From: Candidatus Zipacnadia bacterium
GTDB taxonomy: Bacteria; Armatimonadota; Zipacnadia; Zipacnadales; Zipacnadaceae
Reading direction: 5' to 3'
NCBI GenBank assembly: GCA_029821515.1
Contig: JALGTD010000020.1
Coordinates: 1 to 15,339 of the forward strand
Length of the DNA stretch: 15,339 bases
The notes under the pieces were generated by a model. The model was given only the letters and a program-made list of their open reading frames with translations, was not told where the DNA came from and did not search any database. Made by a program: the position numbers and the translations under genes. This document shows positions 1 through 7,685 of the stretch, piece after piece (position 1 is the stretch's first letter; the number at the start of each line of letters is the position of its first letter).

Positions 1-29
1 TGTTGGCGTCAGTCTCATCACTTCGCTGA

Positions 30-197
30 TCACTTGAAGTCAGTCATGATCCTGTGTGCGCCGGTGTGGGCATCGTCCCCGAACATCTCGTAGAAGTCGC
101 CCAGTCGGAACATCACCAGCACATCGGGATGGTCCTGCTTAATCGCCCGCCACTGCTTGAATAGCGGGGTCAATTTGCTTTCCGGCGGTAGGGCCAC
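30..197 (-). pseudogene. MutS N-terminal fragment (truncated mismatch-recognition domain)
   Basis: Read from a GTG at 197, this 55-codon frame ends at TGA 32-30. Residues about 9-43 read like the first 40 residues of DNA mismatch repair protein MutS: LTPLFKQW, then DHPDVLVMFRLGDFYEMF, then GDDA. The Phe-Tyr-Glu at residues 35-37 is the Phe-X-Glu motif that MutS domain I uses to contact mismatched DNA. After GDDA the similarity stops, where MutS normally continues into a helix and the rest of an 850-residue protein. Neither of the other two frames restores it, so this looks like a recombination or deletion scar rather than a simple frameshift. No good ribosome binding site precedes the GTG. 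It lies 72 bp downstream of the L,D-transpeptidase gene on the same strand. The identification as MutS-derived is firm; whether it is expressed is unknown. A rearranged or assembly-joined edge is possible because the window ends 29 bases further on. Confidence 0.6.
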
Positions 198-269
198 TGA
201 GAATCACCGATATTCTTTTCGCCAGGGTAGGCGCTAAGACCTTGGGAATCTTAGTCAGTAGCAGCGACT

Positions 270-1199
270 TCAGAACACATACACCGGTGTTCCGACGGGG
301 ACGAGGCTATACAGAATCTTGGCATCGGCGCGGTGCTGGCGGATGCAGCCGTGGGAGGCGGGGCGGCCCAGGTAGCGGTACATATTGGGATAGGTGGCGT
401 GGATACCGTGGCTGCCGCTGGAAGTTATCGCCAGGTAGTAGTACATCACCACATCGTACATATCGCTGTAAGCGGCGCGCGACTTGCGGAAGACCTGGCC
501 CATCTGGCCGCGGCCCGGGTGCATATCGGGCGTGGAACCGCGGTAGATTCCCGTGGAGACGATGTGCATACGCACGATGCGCCCGTCTTCATAGTAGTAC
601 AGCCGCTGCTTGCGCTTGATCACAGCGAGGCACGTCGGCGGCAGGTCAGCCAGCTCTTTGGGCCGAAAGCGGACAGTCCGTTCGTATTCGGCCAGCATTT
701 CGTTGTCGTCGTTGTAGCCGGCAATGCGCAGGCGGAAGGCAGTGGCGTCAACCCAGGGTACGTGCCACTGGTAAGAGCCGGTGTTGGGTCCCATATCGGC
801 GATGACCTGGCCGAAGCTTCCCCGCGCTCGCCCGCCCAGCGGGCAGTTGCCGCCGTAGTAGTAGAGGCGCACCAGCGAAATGGGGCCGGTGGTCTGGTAG
901 CTAATAGTGACGAGGCTCTCTTCGCGCCATTCTTCATCAACGCCGGGGGAAATGAGCCGTATGGAGGGCTGGGCTGCGCTTTGATTAAGCAGTTCTGTCC
1001 CCAGGCTGAATTCGTATTGGGGAGATAGCAGATCCAACTGGGCGAGGTTGTCGGCAAGCTGTGCTGACTCATTTGTTGGTGGCTGGGAAGCAGGGCTGGA
1101 GGCTGAAGGCGCGGAGAATACACCAGCGCCCAGCAATGCCAGGGCGAGAAGTAGAGCCGTGCGCAACGCTGGCCAACCTGGGACGGAGAACATCAGCAT
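270..1199 (-). CDS. Exported L,D-transpeptidase (YkuD domain) with N-terminal beta-rich domain
   Basis: A 309-residue protein predicted to cross-link or anchor peptidoglycan outside the cytoplasmic membrane through meso-diaminopimelate-type 3-3 linkages or by attaching proteins. Residues about 9-30 form a hydrophobic signal segment ending near FSA, followed by a Ser/Pro/Ala-rich linker. Residues about 78-180 look like an Ig-like beta domain (SYQWHVPW, RLRIAGYNDD). The YkuD catalytic domain occupies about 188-309. It contains the expected SGSHGIHAT stretch (H264, H267) and ASHGCIRQH with catalytic Cys285 and His283. The final motif normally reads SHGCIRM, so Gln288 is a small departure. The ATG at 1199 is preceded by a purine-rich AGGGGGA about 12 bases upstream; a second ATG two codons on is an alternative start. 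It follows the frame-switching hypothetical gene by about 70 bp. Family assignment is secure; the substrate is inferred. Confidence 0.93.
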   Translation of the reverse strand: MLMFSVPGWPALRTALLLALALLGAGVFSAPSASSPASQPPTNESAQLADNLAQLDLLSPQYEFSLGTELLNQSAAQPSIRLISPGVDEEWREESLVTISYQTTGPISLVRLYYYGGNCPLGGRARGSFGQVIADMGPNTGSYQWHVPWVDATAFRLRIAGYNDDNEMLAEYERTVRFRPKELADLPPTCLAVIKRKQRLYYYEDGRIVRMHIVSTGIYRGSTPDMHPGRGQMGQVFRKSRAAYSDMYDVVMYYYLAITSSGSHGIHATYPNMYRYLGRPASHGCIRQHRADAKILYSLVPVGTPVYVF

Positions 1200-1270
1200 C
1201 TGTCCTATCGTTCCCCCTACTGTCCGCTGATTTGATCGCCCACAACCAGTTTGTGCTGACTTAAGCGCGC

Positions 1271-1477
1271 CTACTGTTCGCGGTGCGTCTGGTGGCGAAG
1301 TTCGGCGTGACGCTGTAAGCCCAGGTCAAGTCGCCGGTCGTTGTCAACGGCGAAGAAGTAGTTCTCTTTGTCCAGGCTCAGAGTCCGATTGTAAAGCTCA
1401 CTGTAGTTTGAAACGTTCTTGACTCTGAGTTGCTTGTGGTGGAACAGCACGAAGGCCAGCTTAGCGGCCAGCGGCAC
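1271..1477 (-). CDS. Hypothetical protein, 3' part of a frame-switching gene
   Basis: I do not recognise this protein. Read from a GTG at 1477 it has 68 residues, but the open frame and a coding-like base pattern (GC-rich third positions, AT-rich second positions) continue upstream to about 1534, and the frame stays open to 1561. There is no ATG in that upstream extension. The GTG has only a GGGGAG abutting it, which is too close to serve as a normal ribosome binding site. It therefore reads most naturally as the continuation, in the -1 frame, of the gene starting at 1770; the two frames overlap at 1512-1561. Visible features are a short hydrophobic stretch (AAKLAFVLF), a tract NYFFAVDNDRRLDL and a charged tail. 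No membrane segment or known catalytic motif is apparent. It is about 70 bp upstream of the L,D-transpeptidase gene. Confidence 0.5.
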   Translation of the reverse strand: MPLAAKLAFVLFHHKQLRVKNVSNYSELYNRTLSLDKENYFFAVDNDRRLDLGLQRHAELRHQTHREQ

Positions 1478-1509
1478 CTCCCCGAAAGTGGAGTCTGCCT
1501 CCCGCAGGA

Positions 1510-1770
1510 TTACATCCTGGGCGCTATTGCCAAGTTTAACATCATGCGCAAGAAGCGACGCTCAATTGGCGTGTGGCGCGGCAGTACCAAATACTTGCGA
1601 CTCCATACAATCCTCCGAAAAGCCTGCTTGAGAGCGTGGCGTCCTGGCTGAGTCATGCGCAGCTCCCGGGCCTGCTGAGCAGTCCACTGATCCATTCTGG
1701 TTGTAGCCTGTTCCAGATGCTCTTCAACTCGTCTGTTCTGCAATTGAATCGTTTTGCTGGACGTCTGCAT
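1510..1770 (-). CDS. Hypothetical basic protein, 5' part of a frame-switching gene
   Basis: An 86-residue frame with a convincing start: the ATG at 1770 is preceded by AGGAGA at 1786-1781, ten bases away. The product is rich in Arg and Gln, with a probable amphipathic helix (RRVEEHLEQATTRMDQW) and a basic stretch RRIVWSRKYLVLPRH. I recognise no family. The frame stops at TAA 1512-1510, while the -1 frame is coding-like from about 1534 to 1271. Joining the two frames at GTTAAAC (1540-1534) would give about 166 residues. The stop falls inside a small hairpin (CAGGAT, loop GTA, ATCCTG; 1519-1505). Programmed frameshifting, an inactivating indel or a sequence error would all explain this. It lies 60 bp downstream of the spermidine-synthase-like gene. 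Confidence 0.55.
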   Translation of the reverse strand: MQTSSKTIQLQNRRVEEHLEQATTRMDQWTAQQARELRMTQPGRHALKQAFRRIVWSRKYLVLPRHTPIERRFLRMMLNLAIAPRM

Positions 1771-1830
1771 TATTATGTAATCTCCTGACGTTATTGCGAT
1801 TATTGCGCGAGATAGTTTCGTGGCGGCGGG

Positions 1831-4242
1831 TTAGCTCACCTTTGTCGGTACTTTGCTGAGCAGGCCTGCGGCAAGCATTGCTGTGACAACTCCATAGCAG
1901 GCAGCGCCCAGCAGCATTACCACCCCAAAGCCGATTAGCTTGGCTGCGACCATCGCTCCGACTGATCCGATCACTGAGGCCAGTCCGTTGACTCCCCACA
2001 TCCATGGTACCAAATCACGGCTGGCTGCTCCAACCATTCGTAGCCCGCTGGGAAAGGGGATGCCCAGGGTAAAGCCTGTCGGCAGCAATAGAGCCATAGC
2101 CAGCGCTGAGCGTAGCGTAATGTCCAGATGCAGTGTCCCTGCTATTATTGGAGGTAGCGCCAGATACAGAGCTCCCGTAATCATTACTATCCCGAGTGCG
2201 GCAAGCGCTGTTCGTCGGCGGACTGTCTCATCCGGCCAGCTCTGGCTGGCAAGGCTACCCAATCCGCCGCCCAGTAGCAGTGAGAACAGGATCACTGACA
2301 AGGTGAGCACTGGATAGCCAAGCAGCAGTACCAGCTTCTGGACGAGGGTTATCTCCAGCAGCATAAAACCGACTCCCAGCAAGACAAAGTAGGCGACTGC
2401 CGGCCAGAAGCGTACCTGTCTGAGGGGGGAAGAGTCTTGCTGGCGCAACCACAGCCAGGCGGCTGTCGAGAGCAACAGCATTGCTGCTGCCAGTGCCCAC
2501 AGAAAATGGCGAAATTGCGCGGGAATGCCGAAGGTCAAATCCACGAAAAAGGGCCGATTGTCAGTACAGGGCAGGAAATCCCAGCGTTGTGTCGGCGGAC
2601 GTCGGTACCACTGATTGTATTTGTGGACAAATTGCTCGGCGGTTAGATTCTGCTCGGTCAGCCAGGTGAAGGGCAAGGGTGTGAACACCTCAGGAAAGTA
2701 TCCAGGGAGCAGATCCATGGCCACCGCCTGTTTGCCCATTTTCTCGGCCTGCTGGGCAGTGAAGGGGCGGCGGGACATAATCAGCATATGCCGGTAAGGA
2801 CTCAGTATGTATTCGCGGCGGGGTCTGCCGACCACAGCCAGGTGTTTCATAGCTTCTGCACCGCTTGCGCCAGTCTCCTGCATTATTGCCTGGCGTGCGG
2901 TTAGCAGGGCCCGCAGCAGAATCAGCGGATGCTGGCAGACAAAGGCAAGCTGTCCCCTGTCACTGAGGTGCTGATAGTATTGGACGAAAGCTTCAACGGT
3001 ATGTGCATAGCTTTCTGATAGCGCCAGAGAACTGCTGGCAGTTGTCGCCGTCTTGGTCAGTGCCATATATATCAAGTCATAGCGTTCGGGACTTCTGCTT
3101 ACGTAACTTCGCCCCTCAGCCACTTTGATATCCACATTCTGGTAATCGTAGATAGGCCCACAGAAGTCCTGAAACTTGCGTACAATCCTCGGTATTGCCG
3201 GATTCAGCTCGGCACCGTCAATTTGCTCACTACCGACTGCCAGGGCCATCAGGATGTCCATCCCGCCTCCTGGACCAATTGACAGGACCTTATCAGGTCG
3301 GAGGTGACGGAAGGGTAGGAAGCCGATGAAATCCTTGTACTTCTTGCGGATAGCTTCCAGGTCTCCGTCGAAGGCCAGCATATTGGTGGGCACGTCACCA
3401 TCGGTATAGATGTACAAGTCATCGGATGGTTCGAAATGCTTAGCCACCACATCGGTGCGGGCGAAGGCGTTCCATTCAGTGTAAATAATCTTTGAGTTGA
3501 TCGTGGGGTCAGTCAGCTCGCGGTGAAGCGGCTTGGTGGCGACACCGGCAGCCAGCGGTACTCTGGGCAGGTCCACGAATCTGGTCCGCTGGTTGGCTAT
3601 TAGCGCACCGGTCATAAGTATTGCAATCAGTAAGCCAGCAATTGTCATGGGCACTTTGCGTTCGCTTGCTGCAACCATCAGCGCGGCGAGCGCGCCGCCC
3701 ACGCCACAGATGAACGGAGTATTGAAGCCACCGACAAGCTGAAGAACCAGGCAACTGCCCAGCGCAGCGCCTAGCAGGTCAGCAGAATAGAGGTGGCCGC
3801 TGAAACTGGAATACCGGGCAAAAGCATGGCTCAGGAAGATACCGGCAGCGACAAAAGCTGGCAGACACGCGGCGGTGATGACCCACACGGAGGTCAGATA
3901 GGCAGCCAGAGGAGTAGCCAGCAGTAGGACAATGCCCGCAGGCGTCAGTAGGCTGAAGAGTAGTGCGCAACCAGCCAGAAAACTACCTGAGTCGATTGTG
4001 TGCGGCCAGCGCCGCCGGATCAGGAAATCAACCAGCCCGCCGATGCCCAGACCGCAGATGGCCAGTGAGACAGTCAGGAAGACGAAATGGAAGCGCAACA
4101 GCACGGAAAAAATGCGAGTCAGGGCGATCTCGAAGACGAGCACACTGAGGCTAATAATGAAGATGCTAGCCAGCAGCGTCAGGGCCGGACGGGGCAGGAT
4201 CCGATCAGAGGTGGGGGGCTGGGTGGCCAATGGGTTATTCAC
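1831..4242 (-). CDS. Polytopic membrane protein with central spermidine-synthase-like domain
   Basis: About 803 residues from GTG 4242. The N-terminal third (about 20-215) is a bundle of hydrophobic helices. The soluble middle (about 245-500) has the Rossmann fold of the spermidine synthase / methyltransferase class: KVLSIGPGGGMDI at 318-330, an acidic residue at 345 (GAELNP), and ERYDLIYMALTKT at 386-398. The C-terminal part (about 575-795) has further membrane helices, including GVGFMLLEITLVQK and WGVNGLASVIGSVGA, which are typical of the large membrane-bound spermidine-synthase-domain proteins. True spermidine synthases carry a catalytic Asp in the YDVIIxD strand; here that position reads Ala-Leu-Thr. 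Polyamine synthesis is therefore doubtful and the substrate is unknown. The GTG overlaps the topA stop by 8 bp, suggesting translational coupling. AAGGAAG touches this GTG, so the TTG at 4230 is an alternative start. The reading frame stays open into topA but that extension is antigenic noise within topA. Confidence 0.82.
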   Translation of the reverse strand: MNNPLATQPPTSDRILPRPALTLLASIFIISLSVLVFEIALTRIFSVLLRFHFVFLTVSLAICGLGIGGLVDFLIRRRWPHTIDSGSFLAGCALLFSLLTPAGIVLLLATPLAAYLTSVWVITAACLPAFVAAGIFLSHAFARYSSFSGHLYSADLLGAALGSCLVLQLVGGFNTPFICGVGGALAALMVAASERKVPMTIAGLLIAILMTGALIANQRTRFVDLPRVPLAAGVATKPLHRELTDPTINSKIIYTEWNAFARTDVVAKHFEPSDDLYIYTDGDVPTNMLAFDGDLEAIRKKYKDFIGFLPFRHLRPDKVLSIGPGGGMDILMALAVGSEQIDGAELNPAIPRIVRKFQDFCGPIYDYQNVDIKVAEGRSYVSRSPERYDLIYMALTKTATTASSSLALSESYAHTVEAFVQYYQHLSDRGQLAFVCQHPLILLRALLTARQAIMQETGASGAEAMKHLAVVGRPRREYILSPYRHMLIMSRRPFTAQQAEKMGKQAVAMDLLPGYFPEVFTPLPFTWLTEQNLTAEQFVHKYNQWYRRPPTQRWDFLPCTDNRPFFVDLTFGIPAQFRHFLWALAAAMLLLSTAAWLWLRQQDSSPLRQVRFWPAVAYFVLLGVGFMLLEITLVQKLVLLLGYPVLTLSVILFSLLLGGGLGSLASQSWPDETVRRRTALAALGIVMITGALYLALPPIIAGTLHLDITLRSALAMALLLPTGFTLGIPFPSGLRMVGAASRDLVPWMWGVNGLASVIGSVGAMVAAKLIGFGVVMLLGAACYGVVTAMLAAGLLSKVPTKVS

Positions 4243-6454
4243 TTCCTTGGGTTGAGTCGGAAGCTTTGTTTTGGAGCCGCGCCAGCTCATCATCAGTGAC
4301 ATTGCGGGTGAACCGGCATCGGGGGAAGTTGGAACAACCCAGGAACGGCCCGCGCTTGCCGTGGCGCAATACCAGGTGGCCGTTGCAACCTTCTTTTTCG
4401 CAAGGCATATCCGTCGCCACGGCCTGTTTTTTCTGCTTGCCATCGGACCCGATGTTGCGGGTGTACTTACATTTCGGATAGTTGCTGCAACCGATGAATT
4501 GGCTGCCCCACTGGGTAGTGCGCTTGACAAGCTGCCCGCCACACTCGGGGCATTCTTCGCCGATCTCTTCAGCCTCGCTGCGCGGTAGCACATCCTCCAG
4601 CAGGTCCTCGGTGTAGTCGCACTTTATCGCCTCGTTGAAATAGTTCTCGCAGCCGGCGAATTTGCCGCGGACCGAGTATCGCTCGTAAAGCTGCCCACCA
4701 CACTTAGGGCACCTGCGGCCTTCCAGGAGCTTGTTGGGGGCATCCTTGGCTTGTTGTAATTGCTCTGCGAATCCCTGGTAAAACTCGTGGAGTAACGCTA
4801 CCCAGTCCTGTTGAGCCTGCTCGACCTTGTCCAGTTCCTCCTCTATGTGCGCGGTGAATTCTACATTCATAATAGCCGGGAAGCGCTCCAGTAGCCAGTC
4901 GGTCACGGTCATACCCAGGCGGGTGGGCACGAACATCCGCTTTTGCATACGGACGTACCGGCGCCGGCGTAGAGTCTCGATAATTGGTGCATAGGTGCTG
5001 GGCCGGCCAATGCCGCTTTCCTCCAGTGCGGCCACCAGGCTGCCCTCGTTATAACGAGGCGGGGGCTGGGTGAAATGCTGTTCGGGCATCAGTTCAAGCA
5101 AAGATAGCTCCTGGCCCTCTTCCAGGGGAGGCAACTTGACTTCTTCGTCGCTCTCTTTGTCGGGCTGAGCCGACAGGAATCCCGGGAACTTCAGCCGGGA
5201 AGTCGTCACCCTCAGTTCATAGGGACCGGCTGTGATGGTCACTGTAAGCTGGTCATAGACCGCCGGCTTCATCTGGCTGGCTACGAACTGGCGCCAGATA
5301 AGCTCATATAGCGCCGTCTGATCTTTGGTCAGGTAGCTTGCGATCTTCTCCGGCTCGCGCAGTACCGAGGTGGGACGAATACATTCGTGAGCTTCTTGAG
5401 CGCCCTTGGCCTTCTTACCGCGCTGCCCCGTGCCCACATACTCATCCCCCCAGCGCTGCTCGATATAGTTGCGGGCCTGCTGTTGGGCGCTCGCGGCTAC
5501 GCGGGTTGAGTCAGTGCGCATATAGGTTATCAGGCCGGTGGCTTCCCCACCAATATCGACGCCTTCGTAGAGTTGCTGGGCAATTTGCATTGTCTTACGC
5601 GCCGAGAAATGAAGAGCGCCGGCCGCCACTCGCTGCAGTGTGGAAGTAATAAATGGTGGATAGGGCTTGCGCTGGCGGGTCTTGCGTTCGATTTGTGCAA
5701 CAGTGTATTGCTGCTGCTCAAGCTCCTCAACGGAGGCTTGCGCCTGCTGCTCATTCTTCAGCAGCGCCTGCTCTTTGTCCTCAGGTATTAACTGTTCATT
5801 GTCCCGGGACTTGACATCGGCCTCAAAGGTGGCTTCAGGCTGGCCCTGGGGGCTGAGCGTGGTGGTGATGCTCCAGTATTCTTGGGGAATGAAGGCGGCG
5901 ATTTCGCGTTCGCGGTTGCAAATAAGCCACAATGCTACTGACTGCACCCGTCCGGCACTGAGTGCATTCTTGCCGCCACCGCCGATCTTCTTCCACAGCA
6001 GCGGGCTAATCTGGTAACCGACGAGGCGGTCGAGGATGCGCCGCGCCTGCTGGGCATCCACCAGGTTGTTATCTATGTCGCGGGGATTGTCGAGTGCTGC
6101 CAATACAGCCTCTTTGGTTATTTCGTGGAACTCCAGGCGCTTGACATTATCTGGCAGCTTCAAGGCGTGAGTCAGGTGCCAGGCAATTGCTTCGCCTTCG
6201 CGGTCGGGGTCGGATGCCAGGTAGACGGTATCTACTCCATCCAGGCTCTTCTGTAGTTGCTTCACCAGCTTACGCTGCCGAGAGATGATTTCATAGGTGG
6301 GCGCAAAATTCTGCTCAATATCCACCGCCAGGCCATCCTGGGGCAAGTCGCGGACGTGCCCCTTGGAGGACAGTAGCTTGTACTCATCGCCCAGAATACG
6401 GCCCAGTGTGCGCGTTTTGGTGGGGGATTCAACAATAATTGCTTTCTTACTCAC
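4235..6454 (-). CDS. topA: DNA topoisomerase I (type IA)
   Basis: Relaxes negatively supercoiled DNA by a single-strand passage mechanism. Residues are numbered from GTG 6454 (739 aa). The Toprim domain is at about 3-145, with Glu9 in IIVESPTKT and the acidic triad in SDPDREGE (Asp82, Asp84, Glu86). The active-site tyrosine is Tyr311 in GLITYMRTDSTR. The RYNEGSLVAALEESGIGRPS motif is at 467-486. Three C-terminal zinc ribbons follow, with cysteines 582/585/602/612, 635/638/656/662 and 685/690/707/713. The first has a longer last loop (nine residues between its final cysteines, against five in the others). An in-frame ATG at 6469 exists, but AGGTGA at 6465-6460 sits five bases before GTG 6454 and makes that start more likely. 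It follows dprA by 37 bp, the common dprA-topA pairing, and overlaps the next gene by 8 bp. Confidence 0.97.
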   Translation of the reverse strand: MSKKAIIVESPTKTRTLGRILGDEYKLLSSKGHVRDLPQDGLAVDIEQNFAPTYEIISRQRKLVKQLQKSLDGVDTVYLASDPDREGEAIAWHLTHALKLPDNVKRLEFHEITKEAVLAALDNPRDIDNNLVDAQQARRILDRLVGYQISPLLWKKIGGGGKNALSAGRVQSVALWLICNREREIAAFIPQEYWSITTTLSPQGQPEATFEADVKSRDNEQLIPEDKEQALLKNEQQAQASVEELEQQQYTVAQIERKTRQRKPYPPFITSTLQRVAAGALHFSARKTMQIAQQLYEGVDIGGEATGLITYMRTDSTRVAASAQQQARNYIEQRWGDEYVGTGQRGKKAKGAQEAHECIRPTSVLREPEKIASYLTKDQTALYELIWRQFVASQMKPAVYDQLTVTITAGPYELRVTTSRLKFPGFLSAQPDKESDEEVKLPPLEEGQELSLLELMPEQHFTQPPPRYNEGSLVAALEESGIGRPSTYAPIIETLRRRRYVRMQKRMFVPTRLGMTVTDWLLERFPAIMNVEFTAHIEEELDKVEQAQQDWVALLHEFYQGFAEQLQQAKDAPNKLLEGRRCPKCGGQLYERYSVRGKFAGCENYFNEAIKCDYTEDLLEDVLPRSEAEEIGEECPECGGQLVKRTTQWGSQFIGCSNYPKCKYTRNIGSDGKQKKQAVATDMPCEKEGCNGHLVLRHGKRGPFLGCSNFPRCRFTRNVTDDELARLQNKASDSTQGSE

Positions 6455-6491
6455 GGAATTCACCTGCATCTATTCTTACCCACAAGAGGGA

Positions 6492-7580
6492 TTAATTCAA
6501 TCTTACATAGGTATTACCGGCAAAACGGCGCACCAGTCCCTTGACCTCCAGCAACATCAATGCCGAAGTAACTTGAGCCGGCGAGATCTCGCAGCTTTCG
6601 GCGATTGCATCGGCATGCCGGGGCTGATGACTGAGAGCTTCGTAAACCGTCTCCTCGTCTCCGTGAAGCTCCACATTGCGACGTTGTTCGCGGGCCGGAA
6701 CTGCTCGGAGCATTATGCCCAGCCCGTCAACGACATCTTCGGGCACCTCTACAAGCTGTGCCCCGTCCTTGATCAACCCGTGGCAGCCTCGGCTGGTGGG
6801 GCTATTGATATCGCCGGGCACCGCAAACACTTCCCGACCCTGCTCAGCGGCCAGTCGGGCGGTGATGAGCGCTCCGCTTTTGCTGGGAGCTTCTACCACC
6901 ACTGTGCCCAGGCTCAGCCCACTAATGAGACGATTGCGCATCGGGAATCGTTCACGAGTCGGCGGAGTTCCGAAGGGGCATTCGGTAATGACCGCCCCGG
7001 ATTGCGCTATCTGCTCGCGCAGTTGCTGGTGCTGGCGGGGATAGGTGATATCGGCTCCGCAGGCCAGCACAGCAATGGTGCGCCCGCCGGCTTCGAGGGC
7101 AGCTTCATGAGCCTCGCCGTCGATGCCCATTGCCAAACCGCTTACTATGGTGAAGCCCCGCTGGGTTAGGTTGGTGGCCAGTTCCCGCGCGACAGTCCGC
7201 CCGTAAGGGGTGCACTTGCGGGTGCCCACCACCGCCAGAGCCAGCTCATCGGCCTTAGTGAAACCGCCCTGGACAAATAGTACCGGCGGGGGCCCATCAA
7301 TTTCCTTTAGCAAAACAGGGTAGCCTTCATCGGTGATGGTCAGTATGTTCAGTTGGTGTTCGGTGCACTTTTGGTGCAGCTCGGTCAGATCAATTTGCTG
7401 CTGGGCTTCCCGCAGCTTCTTGACATGAGTCAGGGTGATGCCTTCGACCTGGGTAAGTTGCTGGTCGGTGGCGCCCAGGATGGCATCGGCCGATTCAAAG
7501 GCCTCCAGCAGTTGAAGCTGTCTGGCAGTTGCTATCCCGCTGGTATTGAGCAGAAGCCAGGCATCTATGGGTTGCTCCAT
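6492..7580 (-). CDS. dprA: DNA processing protein DprA (Smf)
   Basis: Binds incoming single-stranded DNA during natural transformation and loads RecA; it is also widespread in non-competent bacteria. From ATG 7580 the protein has 362 residues. Residues about 8-60 form a helical N-terminal domain with helix-hairpin-helix character (QVEGITLTHVKKL). The Rossmann core is at about 114-285: VVGTRKCTPYGR, IVSGLAMGIDGEAHEAAL, AVLACGADITYPRQH, ERFPMRNRLISGLS, VEAPSKSGALITA and VFAVPGDI. Residues about 305-362 resemble the DprA winged-helix domain (ISPAQVTSALMLLEVKGLVRR). AAGGA lies eight bases before ATG 7580; GTG 7583 is an equally spaced alternative. A further upstream in-frame start at 7628 would fall inside the hairpin at 7621-7651 and is unlikely. 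It precedes topA and is probably co-transcribed with it. Confidence 0.96.
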   Translation of the reverse strand: MEQPIDAWLLLNTSGIATARQLQLLEAFESADAILGATDQQLTQVEGITLTHVKKLREAQQQIDLTELHQKCTEHQLNILTITDEGYPVLLKEIDGPPPVLFVQGGFTKADELALAVVGTRKCTPYGRTVARELATNLTQRGFTIVSGLAMGIDGEAHEAALEAGGRTIAVLACGADITYPRQHQQLREQIAQSGAVITECPFGTPPTRERFPMRNRLISGLSLGTVVVEAPSKSGALITARLAAEQGREVFAVPGDINSPTSRGCHGLIKDGAQLVEVPEDVVDGLGIMLRAVPAREQRRNVELHGDEETVYEALSHQPRHADAIAESCEISPAQVTSALMLLEVKGLVRRFAGNTYVRLN

Positions 7581-7620
7581 CACCAGTGTCCTTGTCTGGG
7601 TTAATGATTTGCGTACAAAG

Positions 7621-7651
7621 CACAACAAGAGGCACTTAGCCTCTTGCTGTG
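7621..7651 (-). terminator. Strong hairpin between the envelope module and dprA
   Basis: Arms 7621-7633 and 7639-7651 pair at 12 of 13 positions around a 5-base loop. On the minus strand it is followed by CTTTGT, so the U-tract is weak. It sits 35 bp after the LapA-like stop and about 40 bp before the dprA start. It may be an imperfect intrinsic terminator or attenuator, or an RNA processing/stability element. Confidence 0.5.
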
Positions 7652-7685
7652 CAATTGTTGCAAAGTCTGAAACTGGCTGAGTCAG

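Noticed and set aside
333..1028. 231-codon plus-strand frame opposite the L,D-transpeptidase
   Set aside because: It mirrors a GC-rich gene in the antisense frame, and the Val/Ala/His-rich translation matches no family.
4243..4593. N-terminal extension of the spermidine-synthase-like protein to 4593
   Set aside because: The extension lies wholly inside the topA zinc-ribbon region in another frame and adds low-quality Ser/Arg-rich sequence with no signal.
7581..7628. DprA start at 7628
   Set aside because: It would place the start inside the 7621-7651 hairpin, while AAGGA is well spaced from ATG 7580, where DprA similarity begins.
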